DNA of 64,000 bases from JADJPL01 sp040382095 (GTDB lineage Bacteria > Bacteroidota > Bacteroidia > Chitinophagales > Saprospiraceae), in assembly GCA_040382095.1 (NCBI GenBank), contig JBEIGB010000008.1, forward strand, positions 1 to 64,000, read 5' to 3'. Each line of letters opens with the position of its first letter. Within the stretch, counting starts at the first letter, position 1. Positions 10,401 to 18,750 of the stretch are shown piece after piece. The translations under genes were made by a program, and so were the position numbers. The notes beneath the pieces were generated by a model. The model had not been told where the DNA came from. It did not search any database and worked only from the letters and a program-made list of their open reading frames with translations.

Positions 10401-11334
10401 CAATACCCTGGGGCAGGATCGCGGCAGCTATGCTTTCCCTTATCTCGTCCAACGGAACGTCCTCTTTCGCGGACGTAGCCGTATCGAAAAAGGCCGGTTT
10501 AAATTTACCTTCGTAGTACCCAAAGATATTGATTATGCCTTCGGCAATGGAAGAATCAGCTTTTTTGCAGCAGACTCCCTTACTATGCAGACTGGCGCAG
10601 GCTATGCCACCGACCTCCTCATCGGTGGCGAGGCCACCCAGCAACTCGGCGACCGCCAGGGCCCCAAAGTAGAAGTTTTCCTCAACAGCTTCGATTTCAT
10701 CCCCGGTAGCCTTACTGACCCCAATCCCCTGCTCCTCGTAAAACTCAGCGACGACAATGGCATTAATGTCGTCGGCAACAGTATCGGGCATGACCTCGAA
10801 GCCGCCCTGGACGGAAACACCCAACAAACCTATACCCTCAACGATTTTTTCACTGCCGCACTCGATGACCACCGCAGTGGTGAAGCCCGCTTCCCCCTCA
10901 AAAACCTGCCGGAAGGCCCACATCAAATACGCGTCAAAGCCTGGGATGTGGCCAATAACCCGGCAGAGGGGTCCACAGATTTCATCGTTGCCAACTCCGG
11001 TAAAATTGCCCTGCAGCATGTGCTCAACTACCCCAACCCATTCACCGACCGCACCTGCTTCCAGTTCGATCTGAATCTCGCAAACCAGGAACTCGACGTG
11101 CTTATCCAGATTTTTACCGTAGCCGGCAAACTCGTTAAAACCATTGACCAAACCATTTTTTCGGATGGTGCCTTGCGGCGCGATGACTGTATCGAATGGG
11201 ACGGGCGTGATGATTTTGGCGATACGCTCGCACGCGGCGTCTATCTCTACAAAATCAGGGTAAGGGCTTCAGATGCCCTTGACGGGACGCTCCAGGGAGA
11301 AAGTAAGTTTGAAAAATTGGTTTTGCTAAAATAA
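7459..11334 (+). CDS. porU: Type IX secretion system sortase PorU (gingipain-like C25 peptidase)
   Basis: A 1291-aa secreted sortase that removes the C-terminal signal of T9SS cargo at the cell surface and attaches the cargo to A-LPS. It has a signal peptide (1-20), a long N-terminal beta-rich domain and a C25 catalytic domain: LLLLGDGTFDPRD, then His788 in YLGHGGPNGW and Cys822 in LTATCSFTNYDDP, the expected His/Cys dyad. The C-terminal about 95 residues (NYPNPFTDRT onward) form a type A T9SS sorting-like domain, which PorU itself is known to keep. The ATG at 7459 directly precedes the signal peptide. porV follows 208 bp downstream, matching the porU-porV order seen in Flavobacterium. Confidence 0.93.
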   Translation: MKNFALTFFLLTIFCIAHANTPILVEDSLLWNKAPQTLDLPDQQLELWSFKGALVDGISPFQPRYVREFPVSGPGVLEVRIIRMNYTPFSRRSMPGDEILRETLQFDAHVEKDRNQYYGKIAFVPILKSGAGFAQVTSFSLEIQWRPSQESRPRSSEFATTSRLREGTLYKIAVEAEGMHKLTYDFFKNDLKIDIDRTDPRQIKLLGNKNGMLPILNEQPRPDDLEEIPISIAGESDGRFDPQDYLLFYGQGPGEWQFNPQNQRFTFIKNTYSNQQFYFIQISSTVGKRVEEQSNIPNAPYTSTSFDDYAHLEQDKINLMHQWIKSKGSGRRWFGDHFLNVREYRYDKFFEFPNLETGTPVYLKAEMALRALQQSRFTLVVNGTTLNSNLADRVVELEGEFDNIRDYAKNALLEGTVVLNTDNAEVIARYPRPGGANDGSEGWIDYIAFNVRRKLLMAGDQMHFRDKATLAYPNALFELGNAPAEILIWDISNPLAPKLQRADRTGNLLRFGASTSTLRTFIAFNPQKGLLSAKNAGKVANQNLHALSRADLLIVYPKEFAAEAAVLATHRREHSGLVVETAEIGTIFNEFSAGRVDPSAIRNLARMLFLRDPNFRYLLLLGDGTFDPRDIYGFGKDFIPTFQNDSFNPLFAFPADDYYAILDAQPGGDPLNGRLQVAIGRLTVNSPKEAAEVIRKIIHYDKAPQTFSDWRNRVVFIGDDEDGMQHTADADLIADDFQRNYPIANVDKVYIDAFPQVATSGGARVPAATEAINQAIFKGILVMTYLGHGGPNGWAQERILNIPDILSWRNLDRLPLFLTATCSFTNYDDPTFTSAGEETLLNPAGGAIGLMTTTRAVFANQNAVLTEKSLESLFQRQNNGRYPTLGEAMRLAKNSSSTIGIVTNSRKFALVADPSLQLAIPEYRVLANSINGKPIGTGSPDTLRALQQVTVEGIVVGQDGKPLDDFSGTIYPTIFDKNLRTNTLGQDRGSYAFPYLVQRNVLFRGRSRIEKGRFKFTFVVPKDIDYAFGNGRISFFAADSLTMQTGAGYATDLLIGGEATQQLGDRQGPKVEVFLNSFDFIPGSLTDPNPLLLVKLSDDNGINVVGNSIGHDLEAALDGNTQQTYTLNDFFTAALDDHRSGEARFPLKNLPEGPHQIRVKAWDVANNPAEGSTDFIVANSGKIALQHVLNYPNPFTDRTCFQFDLNLANQELDVLIQIFTVAGKLVKTIDQTIFSDGALRRDDCIEWDGRDDFGDTLARGVYLYKIRVRASDALDGTLQGESKFEKLVLLK

Positions 11335-11506
11335 GAATCTCTTTTTTTCGTAAAAGAAAAGAATTTGGCATAGAATATGTAACCCTTATTTCAAACCCTC
11401 GCGCTTTCCCCGGCATAAACCAGCATGAAAGTCTGCACCCTGGCGCGTAGCAGCGCCGGATTCCCCCGGATCGGGCAATCCGCAGGCTGTTTCTGCAATA
11501 AGTTGC

Positions 11507-11514
11507 TATATTTG
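11507..11514 (+). promoter_or_regulatory. -7 promoter box (TATATTTG) of porV
   Basis: An exact TAnnTTTG match 28 bp upstream of the porV ATG, in the 208-bp porU-porV gap, suggests porV has its own promoter. No clear -33 TTTG is visible. Confidence 0.45.
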
Positions 11515-11542
11515 CAAAAACTTTAAATATAAGATCAGTACT

Positions 11543-12751
11543 ATGAAGAACCAATTACTCCAGATAGCGATGATCATCGCCACAGGGCTCGTTGCCGTGG
11601 AGGTAAACGGACAGTGCACGCTGGGACAGGATGGAAAATATTACAACCTCGATGGAACACCATGTACCAACACCGTTGTGACCGCAGTACCCTTTCTTCG
11701 CATCGTTGCCGATGCACGCTCCGGTGCCATGGGCGATGCGGGTATCGCCATATCCCCCGATGCCAACGCCATGCACTTCAATGCTTCTAAACTCGTTTTT
11801 GCCGAAGAAAAAATGGGTGTCTCAGCAACTTATACGCCCTGGCTACGGGCGCTCGGCCTGAACGACGTCTATCTGGCCTACCTGACCGGATTTTTTAAAC
11901 TGGACGACTTCCAGACAATTGGGGTCGGGCTCCGGTATTTTTCCCTCGGAAGTATTCAATTTACAGATCCCAACGGACAACCCCTCATCACCGGAAGGCC
12001 AAATGAATTCGAAGTAGCAGGTGCATACTCCCGAAAACTCGCCGAAAACCTCTCGGCGGCAGTAACCGCAAAATTCATCTACTCCAACCTCGCAGCAGGC
12101 CAGATTATCAATGGCGAGACGATCCGTCCCGGCGTGGCAGGGGCAGCGGATTTCTCCCTCACCTATAAAACCCCTATACAACTCCGCGACGGAAGTTCAG
12201 AGCTCGTTATGGGCCTGGCACTCTCAAATATAGGCTCAAAAATCACCTATACCAACAACCTCGTTCGCGATTTCCTGCCCGCCAACTTCGGCCTAGGCGC
12301 CGCTTGGACGATCAACTTCGACGATTTCAACAAAATTACCTTTACTTCGGATATCAATAAATTGCTCGTCCCTACCCCCTGCCAGGGTCTCGACTGTGAC
12401 CAGGACGGCGATGGGTTCCCCGATTATAAAAATGAATCTCCTATCGGGGCTATTTTCTCCTCCTGGGCAGATGCACCGGAAGGCTTCAGCGAAGAGTTGC
12501 GGGAGCTGATGTACTCCATCGGTACCGAATACTGGTACAACGATCAGTTTGCCGTCCGTGCAGGCTATTTCAACGAAAACCGTCAGAAAGGAAACAGGAA
12601 ATTCTTCTCCGTTGGCCTCGGTCTGAAGTATAATATTTTTGGCCTTAACTTCTCCTATCTGGTACCTACGACCAACCAGCGCAACCCGCTCGACAACACG
12701 CTGCGCTTCTCCCTGCTGTTCGATTTCGCCGCTATGAATGCGGCGAATTGA
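11543..12751 (+). CDS. porV: Type IX secretion outer membrane protein PorV (LptO)
   Basis: A 402-aa FadL-like outer-membrane beta-barrel. It has a signal peptide (about 1-23, ending VNG) and then the typical PorV opening: VPFLRIVADARSGAMGDAGI, a plug-like N-terminus, SPDANAMHFNASKL and aromatic beta-strands up to a C-terminal strand LRFSLLFDFAAM. PorV receives T9SS cargo from the SprA translocon and passes it to the PorU attachment complex. It lies directly downstream of porU on the same strand. A repeat element begins 7 bp after its stop codon. Confidence 0.93.
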   Translation: MKNQLLQIAMIIATGLVAVEVNGQCTLGQDGKYYNLDGTPCTNTVVTAVPFLRIVADARSGAMGDAGIAISPDANAMHFNASKLVFAEEKMGVSATYTPWLRALGLNDVYLAYLTGFFKLDDFQTIGVGLRYFSLGSIQFTDPNGQPLITGRPNEFEVAGAYSRKLAENLSAAVTAKFIYSNLAAGQIINGETIRPGVAGAADFSLTYKTPIQLRDGSSELVMGLALSNIGSKITYTNNLVRDFLPANFGLGAAWTINFDDFNKITFTSDINKLLVPTPCQGLDCDQDGDGFPDYKNESPIGAIFSSWADAPEGFSEELRELMYSIGTEYWYNDQFAVRAGYFNENRQKGNRKFFSVGLGLKYNIFGLNFSYLVPTTNQRNPLDNTLRFSLLFDFAAMNAAN

Positions 12752-12758
12752 TGGAAGC

Positions 12759-12950
12759 GCCTGTCTCATAAGTATTCTGCGCGCCGGGGTTGTGTGAAAA
12801 GTATTCCGCCGCCTTCGGCAGCAAAAGAAAGTTTTAGACGAACACTGTTTTCATTGATTTTGCTTCGCAAAATCAATGAAAACAGTGTTCGTCTAAAAAT
12901 ATTATTTGGCGGCGTCAGCCGCCAAAAGCCAAAAGACTGATGAGACAGCT
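12759..12950. repeat. Hairpin repeat family, copy R3 (most complete single copy)
   Basis: An element of about 190 bp with short terminal inverted repeats (CTGTCTCAT at 12761-12769, ATGAGACAG at 12940-12948). Inside are a GGGGTTGTGTGAAAA block (12786-12800), a GCC-TTCG-GGC mini-hairpin, and a perfect 32-bp stem (12832-12863 with 12867-12898) closed by TTC. An AT-rich stretch and a GGCGGC/GCCGCC hairpin (about 12907-12922) follow. It sits between the 3' ends of porV (plus) and the RNase P RNA gene (minus). Confidence 0.85.
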
Positions 12951-12971
12951 TTCTGTTTGGTAAGAAAAAAA

Positions 12972-13377
12972 TGCTGCGAACCGATAAGCCGGATTTTGTC
13001 GGCCTTCGGTTGCCCGAAGGCGCCCTGTCATTTATCTAGTCCTGGCCTCCCGGCCAGGATCCATCTGCCTACCCCTCCCGATTTTCCCTGAGGAAACCAA
13101 GGCGAGCAACCTTAGCCGGCAAGCCGGACCGGGGCATACATGGCATTTCAACCCGCAAGGTTTATCCCCCTCCTGCATTGCTGCAAGACGGCGTGCGCTC
13201 TTACCGCACGTTTTCACCTTTACCATAGCCAAAGGCTATGGAAGTCTCGTTTCTGTGACACGCTCTGTACCCACTGTTGCCAGCGGACCCCATCCGTTAG
13301 ATGGTGCGGCGCTCTGCGTTGTCCGGACTTTCCTCATTCCCGCCAGCGGCGGGACCGCGACAGGGTGGTTCGCAGCC
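12972..13377 (-). ncRNA. rnpB: RNase P RNA, bacterial type A
   Basis: The catalytic RNA that matures tRNA 5' ends. On the minus strand it carries the universal P4-region core GAGGAAAGTCCGGAC (13335-13321) near the 5' end and, near the 3' end, GGTTCGCAGC preceded by the CCGGCTTATC segment that binds tRNA CCA. The two ends pair as GGCTGCGAACC with GGTTCGCAGC (13376-13367 with 12982-12973), forming P1. The length of about 406 nt fits type A. Ends are set by this pairing and by a TAGATTTG box just upstream. Open frames overlapping it are not genes. Confidence 0.95.
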
Positions 13378-13380
13378 TTA

Positions 13381-13388
13381 CAAATCTA
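13381..13388 (-). promoter_or_regulatory. -7 promoter box (TAGATTTG) of rnpB
   Basis: It matches TAnnTTTG on the minus strand and lies 4-11 bp upstream of the structurally inferred 5' end of RNase P RNA, the expected position. A -33 element is not evident. Confidence 0.6.
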
Positions 13389-13496
13389 CTTCATTTTTGT
13401 AAGGATATGAGAAAATTATTCCCTTTGGCCCCGCATTTTCAAAAATCCATTAAATTGTGTCTTACCTTTATGTATTAAAATTAAATTTAATGGACC

Positions 13497-16028
13497 ATGC
13501 GCCTTGTGGCATTGGGAGCAGGGATTGGATTCGTAGCCGTATGTGGGGTTTGGGCCATACTTTCGTGGGCAGGCAGGCCATTCTGGGTTCTACCGCTCTG
13601 GTATCTTTCGGGCTTTCTGGCGCTTTTGCTGGTGAGCTTCCGTGCGGGTAAAAGCATTGCCCTGCCTGCGGCCATCGCCTTGTGCCTCCCTGTCTTCGCG
13701 CCACTTTTACTTCTGGCCGCATTAGGGGTCATCAAATACTGTATTTTAAACATACCGCCAGACCGGGATTTGCTCAATATCCTCCAGTTGGGCGTACCTG
13801 GTATAGCAACCCTGGTTATTGCGACCCTGGCGTGGTTATGCTTATATCTCGCATCACAGTTCCTGCTCTACATATTCAGGCAGCGGGGATATTCCCAAAA
13901 TATACGGATTGGCATATTCGGACTGGCCGCACTTACGGCGTTTCTTCCGGGCATGGAGGCCTTTGCGCTCATCCGGGCGCCTGTGCTGGCGCTACTGTTT
14001 TTCACTTATTTACTATTACTGGACTTATTCCTCGACTACCGTAGCAAAAGTCTGACCTGGACCCTTATCTGGGCATTTTTCCTCGCCGGGCTGGGGACTG
14101 CAGGGATAAACATCTTCCGTATGGAGAAAGCCCGGCTGGAAATGCGCACACTGGCAGCGTATATCGTTGAAGCGGAGCCGGCCGATGTACTTTCCCCGGG
14201 CGAGCGGGTATATCTTTCGGTCATGAAAGACCCGCGGCTGGAAAGGGCTGGTGAGCACTACAGCGGGGCGATCGCCCTAAAAGGTGCTATCGTCCAGATA
14301 TGGGGGCAGCCGGACCAGTATGCACTGCGCCGTTTGCTCCTGCACAAGCCTGTCACAACGGACGATGCAGGTTACTGGACAAGTAGTAGTCATAGCTTTT
14401 ACCGCTTACAAAAGCCAGGGGGGAAGTCCCTGTTGCTGCAATGGAAGAAGGCGGGGCTTCGTCAGCTACTCCCCCTGTTTTCATTACAATTCCTCGGGCT
14501 CATCCTTATCTCGGCGATCTTAGCGTTTCTACATCGAAAAGGCAGGGTTCAAACTGCACTGCCTTTCGATTGGGGACCAAAATTCAGGAGCAGGATACAA
14601 CGCATCACCCTGGGGGCTGTCGCCGTTTCATTTAGCCTTATCTTTTTATTCGCTATTCCGTTTTTAAACCGTACCATTATTCAAACCCGTGAAAACCGCG
14701 CAATTGCGCAAGCGAGTGCAATACGCCGGGAGCTTATCGCCGATAAACCCTGGGCAAGCCCGGATACGTTAACCCCTGATCGCCCATGGCTAAACCGAAT
14801 CGCGTTGCGATACGGGCTCGACATAGACCTTTACGATAAATATGGAAAACTCGTCGCTTCAAGTAGTCCCGACCTATATGCCCGCGGATGGAAGCCGGCA
14901 AAAATCCCTTTTTCGGCAATGCGCCGTCTTTCCGAAATGAGCGGAAACTTTGTTTTCAATATCCAAATTGTAAAAGGCCGGGCAGTCCAGGAATTATACC
15001 TGCCGCTCGATGCCGGTGCGGGGCACCTGAAGTACCTGGGCATCCCGCTCTTTCCCTCCAAAACCGCTGCAGCACAGGAACTCGGGGGGTTCCTCGGTGC
15101 AATGCTCACCGTTTCGGTATTCCTGCTCCTCATCGCCGCAGCACTTGCCATGCTCATCGCCAACTGGTTCAGTGCCCCGCTCCTTCAAATCAGTGAACGC
15201 CTGCGGGGCATGAAAATTGGTGGTAATCAAAAGCTCGAATGGAGCGGGGAAGAAGATGAAATCGGGGAGATTATTTCCGCCTATAACGCCGCAATAACAG
15301 AAGTTGAACGCAGCGCAGAAAAACTGCGGCAAACTGAACGGGAGGCCGCATGGAAAGAGATGGCAAAGCAAGTGGCCCACGAGATTAAAAACCCCCTTAC
15401 CCCAATGAAACTCAATATTCAGTACCTGCTCCACAGTTTTCGCCAAGACCCCGAAAAAGCCGCCGCACTCCTGCCCCAGGCCGCCAACGCCCTCACAGAA
15501 CAAATTGACGGCCTTGCCCGTATCGCCACCGAATTTTCGAATTTCGCCCAGATGCCCCAGGCCGAAAACAGGGATTTCCCGCTCACAGAAGCCCTTCAGG
15601 CCTCGGTGGCCCTTTATCAGGAACAAATCGAACAGAGCGGAGGTCAGATCGTTTTCTGCCCGCCCCCGGCAGCCGTGACGGTCAATGCAGACCGGAACCA
15701 GATGGTCAGGGTATTTAACAACTTAATCCAAAATGCTGCCCAGGCCGTCCCTGCAAACCGCCAGGCCCTGATCGAAATCACTGTTCTACTGGAAAATGGA
15801 ATAGCCCGGATTGCTGTGCGCGATAATGGACAAGGAATACCGGAGGCCATCCGCCAAAAAGTATTTTCCCCCAATTTCACTACCAAATCATCGGGGATGG
15901 GCCTGGGGCTCGCAATATGCCGGAATATCGTTCAGCAAGCTGGTGGGCAGATTTATTTCCAGACAGAAGAACTTGCCGGAACCACATTTTTTGTGGAATT
16001 ACCCACCAAACCCGGCCAACAGGCCTGA
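13497..16028 (+). CDS. Membrane sensor histidine kinase, NtrY-like
   Basis: An 843-aa sensor kinase. The N-terminal ~210 residues hold about six transmembrane helices, followed by an extracytoplasmic section, more helices near 330-350 and 373-395, a second sensor loop, a helix near 540-560 and a HAMP-like linker. The catalytic part is intact: His628 in QVAHEIKNPLTPMK, N-box NNLIQNAAQA (about 742), and G boxes DNGQGIP and GMGLGLAI (about 782-805). HEIKNPLTP is typical of NtrY-type kinases. No response regulator is adjacent. It starts a same-strand run into crtI (gap 46 bp), so co-expression with carotenoid genes is possible. The input signal is unknown. Confidence 0.88.
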   Translation: MRLVALGAGIGFVAVCGVWAILSWAGRPFWVLPLWYLSGFLALLLVSFRAGKSIALPAAIALCLPVFAPLLLLAALGVIKYCILNIPPDRDLLNILQLGVPGIATLVIATLAWLCLYLASQFLLYIFRQRGYSQNIRIGIFGLAALTAFLPGMEAFALIRAPVLALLFFTYLLLLDLFLDYRSKSLTWTLIWAFFLAGLGTAGINIFRMEKARLEMRTLAAYIVEAEPADVLSPGERVYLSVMKDPRLERAGEHYSGAIALKGAIVQIWGQPDQYALRRLLLHKPVTTDDAGYWTSSSHSFYRLQKPGGKSLLLQWKKAGLRQLLPLFSLQFLGLILISAILAFLHRKGRVQTALPFDWGPKFRSRIQRITLGAVAVSFSLIFLFAIPFLNRTIIQTRENRAIAQASAIRRELIADKPWASPDTLTPDRPWLNRIALRYGLDIDLYDKYGKLVASSSPDLYARGWKPAKIPFSAMRRLSEMSGNFVFNIQIVKGRAVQELYLPLDAGAGHLKYLGIPLFPSKTAAAQELGGFLGAMLTVSVFLLLIAAALAMLIANWFSAPLLQISERLRGMKIGGNQKLEWSGEEDEIGEIISAYNAAITEVERSAEKLRQTEREAAWKEMAKQVAHEIKNPLTPMKLNIQYLLHSFRQDPEKAAALLPQAANALTEQIDGLARIATEFSNFAQMPQAENRDFPLTEALQASVALYQEQIEQSGGQIVFCPPPAAVTVNADRNQMVRVFNNLIQNAAQAVPANRQALIEITVLLENGIARIAVRDNGQGIPEAIRQKVFSPNFTTKSSGMGLGLAICRNIVQQAGGQIYFQTEELAGTTFFVELPTKPGQQA

Positions 16029-16074
16029 AACCAAAAGACCGTAGAATTGTTTCTCCATTCAAATCCTTTTTGCT

Positions 16075-17553
16075 TTGAAAACAGGAATTATTGGAGCCGG
16101 AATTGCAGGGCTGGCAGCAGCGGCCCGGCTCGCTTCCCGAGGCCATGAGGTCGAAGTATTCGAAGCCAACAGCTACCCGGGGGGCAAACTGTCGGCATTT
16201 AACCTCGAGGGATACCGGTTCGATGCCGGGCCTTCCCTTTTCACAATGCCTCATTATGTGGAAGAAGTCTTTGCTGCCGCCGGAGACCCTGTCGAAGCGC
16301 ATTTCGCATACGAAAAGCTGCCCGTCGTATGTAATTACTTCTGGGAGGACGGTACCCGACTCAGCGCCTTTGCCGACCGGGAAGCATTTTTGAGGGAGAT
16401 CGAGATAAAAATCGGGGTTGACCCCAGCCATGTGGGCCGTCTGCTGGCCGATAGCGAAAAAAAGTACCAGGTCGCAGGCAAAATCTTCCTCGAAAATTCC
16501 CTTCACCGTGCCAAAACCTGGCTCTCCTGGGATGTGGCAAAGGCCATGGCACGCATCCCACAGATGGACCTTTTCACCACCATGAATGCCGTTAATGCTC
16601 GCTTCCTGGAGCATCCAAAACTCGTACAACTGTTCAACCGTTTCGCCACCTACAATGGCTCAAACCCCTATAAAACCCCAGGCCTGCTGACGATCATCCC
16701 GCACTTCGAGCATCATATCGGTGCATTCTACCCCAGGGGCGGTATGCATGCCATCACGCAAAGTATTTTTGACCTTGCCCGCCGGAAAGGAGCGATTTTC
16801 CATTTCGATACCCCTGTGGAACAAATCCTTCACGAAAAAGGACAGGCAAAAGGTCTGCGCTCCAAAGGCGGTACAAAGAACTTCGATTGCGTCATCAGCA
16901 ATATGGATGCCTTCTTTACCTACCGCAAGCTATTGCCGGACATACGCCATCCAGAACGCACGCTAAGCCAGGAAAAATCTACCTCCGCGCTTATTTTTTA
17001 TTGGGGTATCCGCAAGGAATTCCCCGAACTCGACCTCCATAATATATTTTTCAGCGATAATTATCAAAAAGAATTTGAATGTCTCTCGAAAGGTATGCTG
17101 GATGACGACCCTACGGTCTATGTCAATATCACTTCGAAATATACGCCTTCAGATGCCCCACAAGGCTCGGAGAACTGGTTTACGATGGTCAACGCGCCTT
17201 ATCTGCATGGCCAGGATTGGGAAGCAATCATACAGCGGACGCGCAAAAACGTCATTGCAAAAATCAGCAGGGTATTGGGTACAGACCTTGAGACCTTCAT
17301 CGAATGCGAAGAAATCCTGGAGCCGAGAACGATTCAAAGCCGTACCTCCTCCCATTTAGGCGCCCTGTATGGTACAGCATCCAACAAACGCCTATCGGCA
17401 TTTATGCGGCATCCAAATTTTTCAAATACGGTTAAAGGATTATATTTTTGCGGGGGGAGTGTCCACCCTGGCGGAGGGATACCCTTGTGCCTGTTATCTG
17501 CCAAAATCGCCGATACAATGATTCATGAAGATTATCAACGTAAGGGCCTTTAG
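16075..17553 (+). CDS. crtI: Phytoene desaturase CrtI
   Basis: A 492-aa FAD-dependent carotene desaturase that turns phytoene into lycopene by successive desaturations. The dinucleotide-binding motif GIIGAGIAGLAAAARL starts at residue 4. It also shows YPGGKLSAF, the substrate-side DAGPSLFTMP, and the C-terminal CrtI signature GLYFCGGSVHPGGGIPLCLLSAK. The start is a TTG at 16075: the FAD motif begins three codons later and no in-frame ATG precedes it. The stop codon is 3 bp from the next gene, so the two are translated from one message. Confidence 0.93.
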   Translation: MKTGIIGAGIAGLAAAARLASRGHEVEVFEANSYPGGKLSAFNLEGYRFDAGPSLFTMPHYVEEVFAAAGDPVEAHFAYEKLPVVCNYFWEDGTRLSAFADREAFLREIEIKIGVDPSHVGRLLADSEKKYQVAGKIFLENSLHRAKTWLSWDVAKAMARIPQMDLFTTMNAVNARFLEHPKLVQLFNRFATYNGSNPYKTPGLLTIIPHFEHHIGAFYPRGGMHAITQSIFDLARRKGAIFHFDTPVEQILHEKGQAKGLRSKGGTKNFDCVISNMDAFFTYRKLLPDIRHPERTLSQEKSTSALIFYWGIRKEFPELDLHNIFFSDNYQKEFECLSKGMLDDDPTVYVNITSKYTPSDAPQGSENWFTMVNAPYLHGQDWEAIIQRTRKNVIAKISRVLGTDLETFIECEEILEPRTIQSRTSSHLGALYGTASNKRLSAFMRHPNFSNTVKGLYFCGGSVHPGGGIPLCLLSAKIADTMIHEDYQRKGL

Positions 17554-17556
17554 TCT

Positions 17557-18252
17557 ATGGTACTATCCCGCTTTTTTCCATCCAGCGGCGTTTTTCACCG
17601 CGATCCTTATGCGCGTCCACCGGCACCGGCGGTATTCGTCCTGTCAGTCTTGTATATTGTAGGGGTAATAGGCATCCTCTTGCCCCTACATCCCGATTTC
17701 ATTTTACTGACCCCCGCCAATCTCCTGGTCTCCACGCTCATCCTGTTATGGTACCATGCACCGCGCTGGGAAAACCGCACGATTGCTTTTCTTGTAATTT
17801 GTTATTTTACCGGATTCCTTGCTGAGCTTGCAGGGGTTCAAACGGGGCTGATTTTCGGTAATTATATATATGGCGAAGTCCTTGGGCCAAAAATTTTAGG
17901 GACCCCGCTCATGATCGGTGTCAACTGGATATTGCTCACGTACACTGCCGGTATAACGACAAACCGCTTTTTCCCGACACTTCCCCCAATCGGCAGAGCA
18001 GTAATCGCTGCATCGGCAATGGTGGCCCTGGATGTCCTTATTGAGCCGATGGCCGTAAAATATGGAATGTGGAGTTGGGTGGGCGGCCATATCCCTTTGA
18101 AAAATTACTTCGGGTGGATGGGTGTCGCGCTTCCACTACAGTATTTATTCGCCTCCCGGCTCGGGGATACGGTCAACAAAGTCGCTATGCCCTTGTTTAT
18201 TTGCCAGGTACTTTTCTTCGGTGCCCTTAACATGGGCGAAATATTCTTCTAA
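17557..18252 (+). CDS. cruF: CruF-type carotenoid 1',2'-hydratase (DUF422 membrane protein)
   Basis: A 231-aa integral membrane protein with about six helices. It has the conserved polar motifs of the CruF/DUF422 family: FGNYIYGEVLG, GVNWILLTY, DVLIEPMAVKYGMWSW and IPLKNYFGWMG. CruF adds water across the psi-end of carotenes, giving 1'-hydroxylated products such as saproxanthin and myxol. It sits 3 bp after crtI and 18 bp before crtZ. A heterodimer-type lycopene cyclase has similar size and membrane character, but the NYxYG and ExxAxxxxxW motifs favour CruF. Confidence 0.78.
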   Translation: MVLSRFFPSSGVFHRDPYARPPAPAVFVLSVLYIVGVIGILLPLHPDFILLTPANLLVSTLILLWYHAPRWENRTIAFLVICYFTGFLAELAGVQTGLIFGNYIYGEVLGPKILGTPLMIGVNWILLTYTAGITTNRFFPTLPPIGRAVIAASAMVALDVLIEPMAVKYGMWSWVGGHIPLKNYFGWMGVALPLQYLFASRLGDTVNKVAMPLFICQVLFFGALNMGEIFF

Positions 18253-18270
18253 CCTTCAACCAAAGCAGCT

Positions 18271-18750
18271 ATGGCAGTCCTCTATGTATTGATCGTCTTG
18301 GCAACCGTATTGTTCATGGAATTCGTCGCCTGGTCGGCACACAAATTTCTTATGCACGGATGGCTCTGGAACTGGCACGAAGACCACCACAAGCCACACC
18401 ACGAAAAACACGGATTTTTTGAAAAAAACGACCTCTTTTTCATGGTATTTGCCATTCCGAGTGCCATTTCTTACATCGTCGGGCTTGCAACCCCTCAGCG
18501 CTGGCTCCTTTTTGTAGGTATCGGGATCTCCATCTATGGCCTCATTTACTTCCTCATCCACGACGTATATATCCATCAGCGCTTTAAGTGGTTTCGTCAG
18601 CTCGACAACCGCTATTCGAGGGCAATCCTGCGCGCTCATGGCGCTCATCATGCCAAAACCGGTAAACATGACTGCGAAAGCTTCGGCCTGCTGATCGTAA
18701 ACCCAAAATACTTCCGCAAGCGGGAGCAATGGCACAAGAAAGAGGCATGA
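18271..18750 (+). CDS. crtZ: Beta-carotene 3-hydroxylase CrtZ
   Basis: A 159-aa di-iron membrane hydroxylase that adds the 3-hydroxyl to a beta-ionone ring. The four histidine clusters of the family are present: HKFLMH (about 24-29), HEDHH (36-40), HDVYIH (about 97-102) and HGAHH (about 122-126), separated by hydrophobic helices. Length is typical for CrtZ. Its stop codon overlaps the likely ATG of the next gene (ATGA), which ties the two in translation. With crtI and cruF it suggests a hydroxylated monocyclic carotenoid. Confidence 0.92.
   Translation: MAVLYVLIVLATVLFMEFVAWSAHKFLMHGWLWNWHEDHHKPHHEKHGFFEKNDLFFMVFAIPSAISYIVGLATPQRWLLFVGIGISIYGLIYFLIHDVYIHQRFKWFRQLDNRYSRAILRAHGAHHAKTGKHDCESFGLLIVNPKYFRKREQWHKKEA

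Noticed and set aside
10294..11151. 285-aa minus-strand ORF
   Set aside because: Antisense to the C-terminal part of porU; no domain seen.
13140..13478. 112-aa plus-strand ORF
   Set aside because: It overlaps the RNase P RNA gene, whose conserved core and end pairing are clear.
17557..18252. Lycopene cyclase (CrtYcd-type) as product
   Set aside because: Size and helices fit, but the conserved polar motifs match CruF/DUF422 better.
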